Assembly: GCA_937931165.1 (NCBI GenBank)
Contig: CALHCI010000174.1
Coordinates: 1 to 42,741, forward strand
DNA: 42,741 nucleotides
Direction: 5' to 3'
From: an uncultured Granulosicoccaceae bacterium
GTDB taxonomy: Bacteria; Pseudomonadota; Gammaproteobacteria; Granulosicoccales; Granulosicoccaceae
The notes under the pieces were generated by a model. The model was given only the letters and a program-made list of their open reading frames with translations, was not told where the DNA came from and searched no databases. A program made the position numbers and the translations under genes. Of this stretch, positions 41,239-42,741 are shown piece after piece (position 1 is the stretch's first letter; each line of letters starts with the position of its first letter).

Positions 41239-42126
41239 ATGGGCACCGACAATCGATCTGTTGAGGTATTAATTCAAGGGTTGCCACTGTGGACCGGTGA
41301 GGTGGCGATCAATCCTCTCGAAGGGGGGATTACCAATCACAATTATCTTGTGACGGATGGCAATAATAAATTTGTGGTTCGACTTGGCGCTGATATTCCG
41401 GTACACCAGATCAAACGTTTTAATGAAATTGCAGCCAGTAAGGCTGCCCATGAAGCCGGGTTGTCTCCTGCGATTCGCCATCACCAGGCGGGTGTGCTGG
41501 TGATGGATTACATTCCGGGTGCTGCTTTAAGTGAGGAACAGGTGCGAGAGCCGGAAACCCTGACAAAAGTGATCTCATTGGTTAAGCGATGCCATCGGGA
41601 TGTACCCGGATTCTTACGCGGTGCATCAGTGGTGTTCTGGGTATTTCATGTGGTTCGCGATTACGCAGCAACTCTGCGGGATGGCAGCAGTACTCATATA
41701 AAAAGGTTACCTGCTTTGTTGCAGCAGGCAGAGCTGCTCGAGAAAGCGGCCGGTCCGTTCGATATCGTTTTCGGTCACAACGATCTGCTGCCGGCGAATA
41801 TTCTCGATGATGGGAATCGGCTGTGGCTGATCGATTGGGAGTATGGTGGATTCAATTCTCCGCTGTTTGATCTTGGTGGGCTGGCATCGAACAACGGGCT
41901 TGATGAGCCTGCCGAACGCTGGATGCTTGAACAATATTTTGACCGGTCACCGGATAGTGACTTGTGGCGAAGATACTCTGCGATGAAGTGTGCCTCGCTG
42001 TTACGCGAGACCATGTGGAGTATGGTGTCTGAAATACATTCAAATATAGACTTCGATTATTCAGTTTATACCGCTGAGAATCTGCAGCGTTATGAACAGA
42101 GTTTCAGTCATTTTCAACAACTGTAG
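41239..42126 (+). CDS. Choline kinase-like phosphotransferase (APH/ChoK family)
   Basis: 295 residues. N-lobe GGITNHNYLV glycine-rich loop (29-38) and a lysine-free VVRLG strand; catalytic loop FGHNDLLPANIL with His180, Asp182 and Asn187 (Brenner motif), and IDWEYGG with Asp199 in the place of DFG. DWEY is a hallmark of choline/ethanolamine kinases (LicA) and related APH enzymes. Likely substrate: choline or another amino-alcohol, at the start of a pathway for methylated amines, because a dimethylglycine/sarcosine dehydrogenase-like gene follows after six bases. It could equally be a different small-molecule kinase. Confidence 0.75.
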   Translation: MGTDNRSVEVLIQGLPLWTGEVAINPLEGGITNHNYLVTDGNNKFVVRLGADIPVHQIKRFNEIAASKAAHEAGLSPAIRHHQAGVLVMDYIPGAALSEEQVREPETLTKVISLVKRCHRDVPGFLRGASVVFWVFHVVRDYAATLRDGSSTHIKRLPALLQQAELLEKAAGPFDIVFGHNDLLPANILDDGNRLWLIDWEYGGFNSPLFDLGGLASNNGLDEPAERWMLEQYFDRSPDSDLWRRYSAMKCASLLRETMWSMVSEIHSNIDFDYSVYTAENLQRYEQSFSHFQQL

Positions 42127-42132
42127 CCGATC

Positions 42133-42741
42133 ATGAAACCACTTCCTGATTCGTCCAAAGTCGTCGTCATTGGCGGGGGTATTGTCGGTTGCTCAACTGC
42201 CTATCATCTGGCTAAGCTCGGGTGTGAGACGGTGTTGCTAGAGCGCCATAAACTTACCTCGGGCTCAACGTTCCATGCGGCAGGTCTGGTCGGGCAGTTG
42301 CGTAGCAATGCCAATGTTACGCAGTTGCTTGGCTACTCTGTCGATCTTTATAAATCACTTGAAGCGGAAACCGGTCTTGCGACCGGCTGGAAAATGAATG
42401 GCGGCTTGCGGCTGGCTTGTAATCAGGACCGCTGGACTGAAGTCAAACGACAGGCAACCACGGCGCGTTCATTCGGGCTTGATATGCAGTTGTTAACACC
42501 GCAGGAGGCACAGGAACTCTGGCCTTTGATGGCAATTGATGATCTGGTCGGTGCTGCTTATCTGCCTACCGACGGCCAGGCCAATCCCTCTGATATTACG
42601 ATGGCACTGGCGCGCGGTGCCCGTAGTAGTGGTGCCGCTCTCTTTGAGGACACTGAAGTACAGGATATTGAGTTTGATGGCAGCAGTATTGCGGCAGTCA
42701 TTACCAGTCACGGACGCATCTCGTGCGAGCGCATCGTATGT
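42133..42741 (+). CDS. Dimethylglycine/sarcosine dehydrogenase-like FAD oxidoreductase, N-terminal part
   Basis: 203 codons to the window end, open. The start VVVIGGGIVGCSTAYHLAKLG is the FAD Rossmann motif (GGGIVG), followed by LLER and SGSTFHAAGLVGQLRSN, the segment with the His usually joined covalently to FAD in dimethylglycine and sarcosine dehydrogenases. LPTDGQANPSDIT further on is also diagnostic of this GcvT-domain-bearing group, so the full protein is probably about 800 residues with C-terminal folate-binding domains beyond the edge. Reaction: oxidative N-demethylation of dimethylglycine, sarcosine or a relative. It begins six bases after the kinase stop, so they are one operon. Confidence 0.8.
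   Translation, partial: MKPLPDSSKVVVIGGGIVGCSTAYHLAKLGCETVLLERHKLTSGSTFHAAGLVGQLRSNANVTQLLGYSVDLYKSLEAETGLATGWKMNGGLRLACNQDRWTEVKRQATTARSFGLDMQLLTPQEAQELWPLMAIDDLVGAAYLPTDGQANPSDITMALARGARSSGAALFEDTEVQDIEFDGSSIAAVITSHGRISCERIVC

Noticed and set aside
1..42741. tRNA, rRNA, CRISPR, insertion sequence, prophage or plasmid functions
   Set aside because: Read for cloverleaf-like arms with a T-loop sequence, repeated spacers, transposase/integrase motifs and replication genes; none was seen.

Overview
The window is about 42.7 kb of bacterial chromosome of roughly 50% GC. It has about 38 protein genes and no rRNA, tRNA, CRISPR array or transposase that I can see. Nearly everything is uptake and catabolism of small organic nitrogen and carbon compounds: four ABC importers plus oxidases and dehydrogenases. 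The cmoA-like gene and the base composition point to a gammaproteobacterium. The polyol operon matches the smo/mtl operon known from Rhodobacter, and the amine-related genes also have a marine alphaproteobacterial flavour. My best guess, an inference only, is a marine, metabolically versatile gammaproteobacterium.

Region 1 (1-5.7 kb): a C-terminal fragment, a gamma-glutamylcyclotransferase-like gene, a flavin-containing monooxygenase with its own terminator, then a GntR (FCD) regulator leading an NMT1/SsuA-type ABC importer (binding protein, ATPase, permease). A promoter and a palindrome sit just ahead of the regulator.

Region 2 (5.7-19.3 kb): two polyol ABC operons face away from each other across a 557-bp spacer. 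The leftward one is smoE-F-G-K-smoS-mtlK, complete for sorbitol/mannitol uptake and oxidation to fructose. The rightward paralogue is binding protein, two permeases, an AraC regulator, a mannitol dehydrogenase-family enzyme and the ATPase. Both carry a hairpin between binding protein and permeases; the rightward one looks like a terminator with a competing anti-terminator stem. A 13-bp hairpin closes the second operon.

Region 3 (19.5-26.9 kb): a beta-hydroxyacid dehydrogenase and a DMT exporter (overlapping genes), a CmoA-like carboxy-SAM synthase, then a potFGHI polyamine importer. The potF-potG spacer is packed with stem-loops, and potG-potH are joined by three tandem 16-bp units that create two five-codon minicistrons. 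A 49-residue membrane protein lies antisense just after potI.

Region 4 (27.2-34 kb): an acetyltransferase gene split by a frame change at an in-phase slippery heptamer, a Rieske oxygenase of the quaternary-amine demethylase type, and a co-directional trio: flavin amine oxidase, secreted cytochrome P460-like protein and a trimethylamine dehydrogenase-like flavoprotein whose amine-binding aromatic bowl is altered. A SpeB-like ureohydrolase faces them. With the Pot importer this looks like a polyamine/methylated-amine catabolic island. The amine oxidase-P460-TMADH-like trio is the best candidate for an undescribed system.

Region 5 (34-42.7 kb): a DUF4422 protein, a small Ig-like exported protein, hmgA (homogentisate dioxygenase) divergent from a MarR regulator with a shared operator, two large surface lipoproteins, and at the right edge a choline kinase-like gene followed by a dimethylglycine/sarcosine dehydrogenase-like gene cut by the window end.
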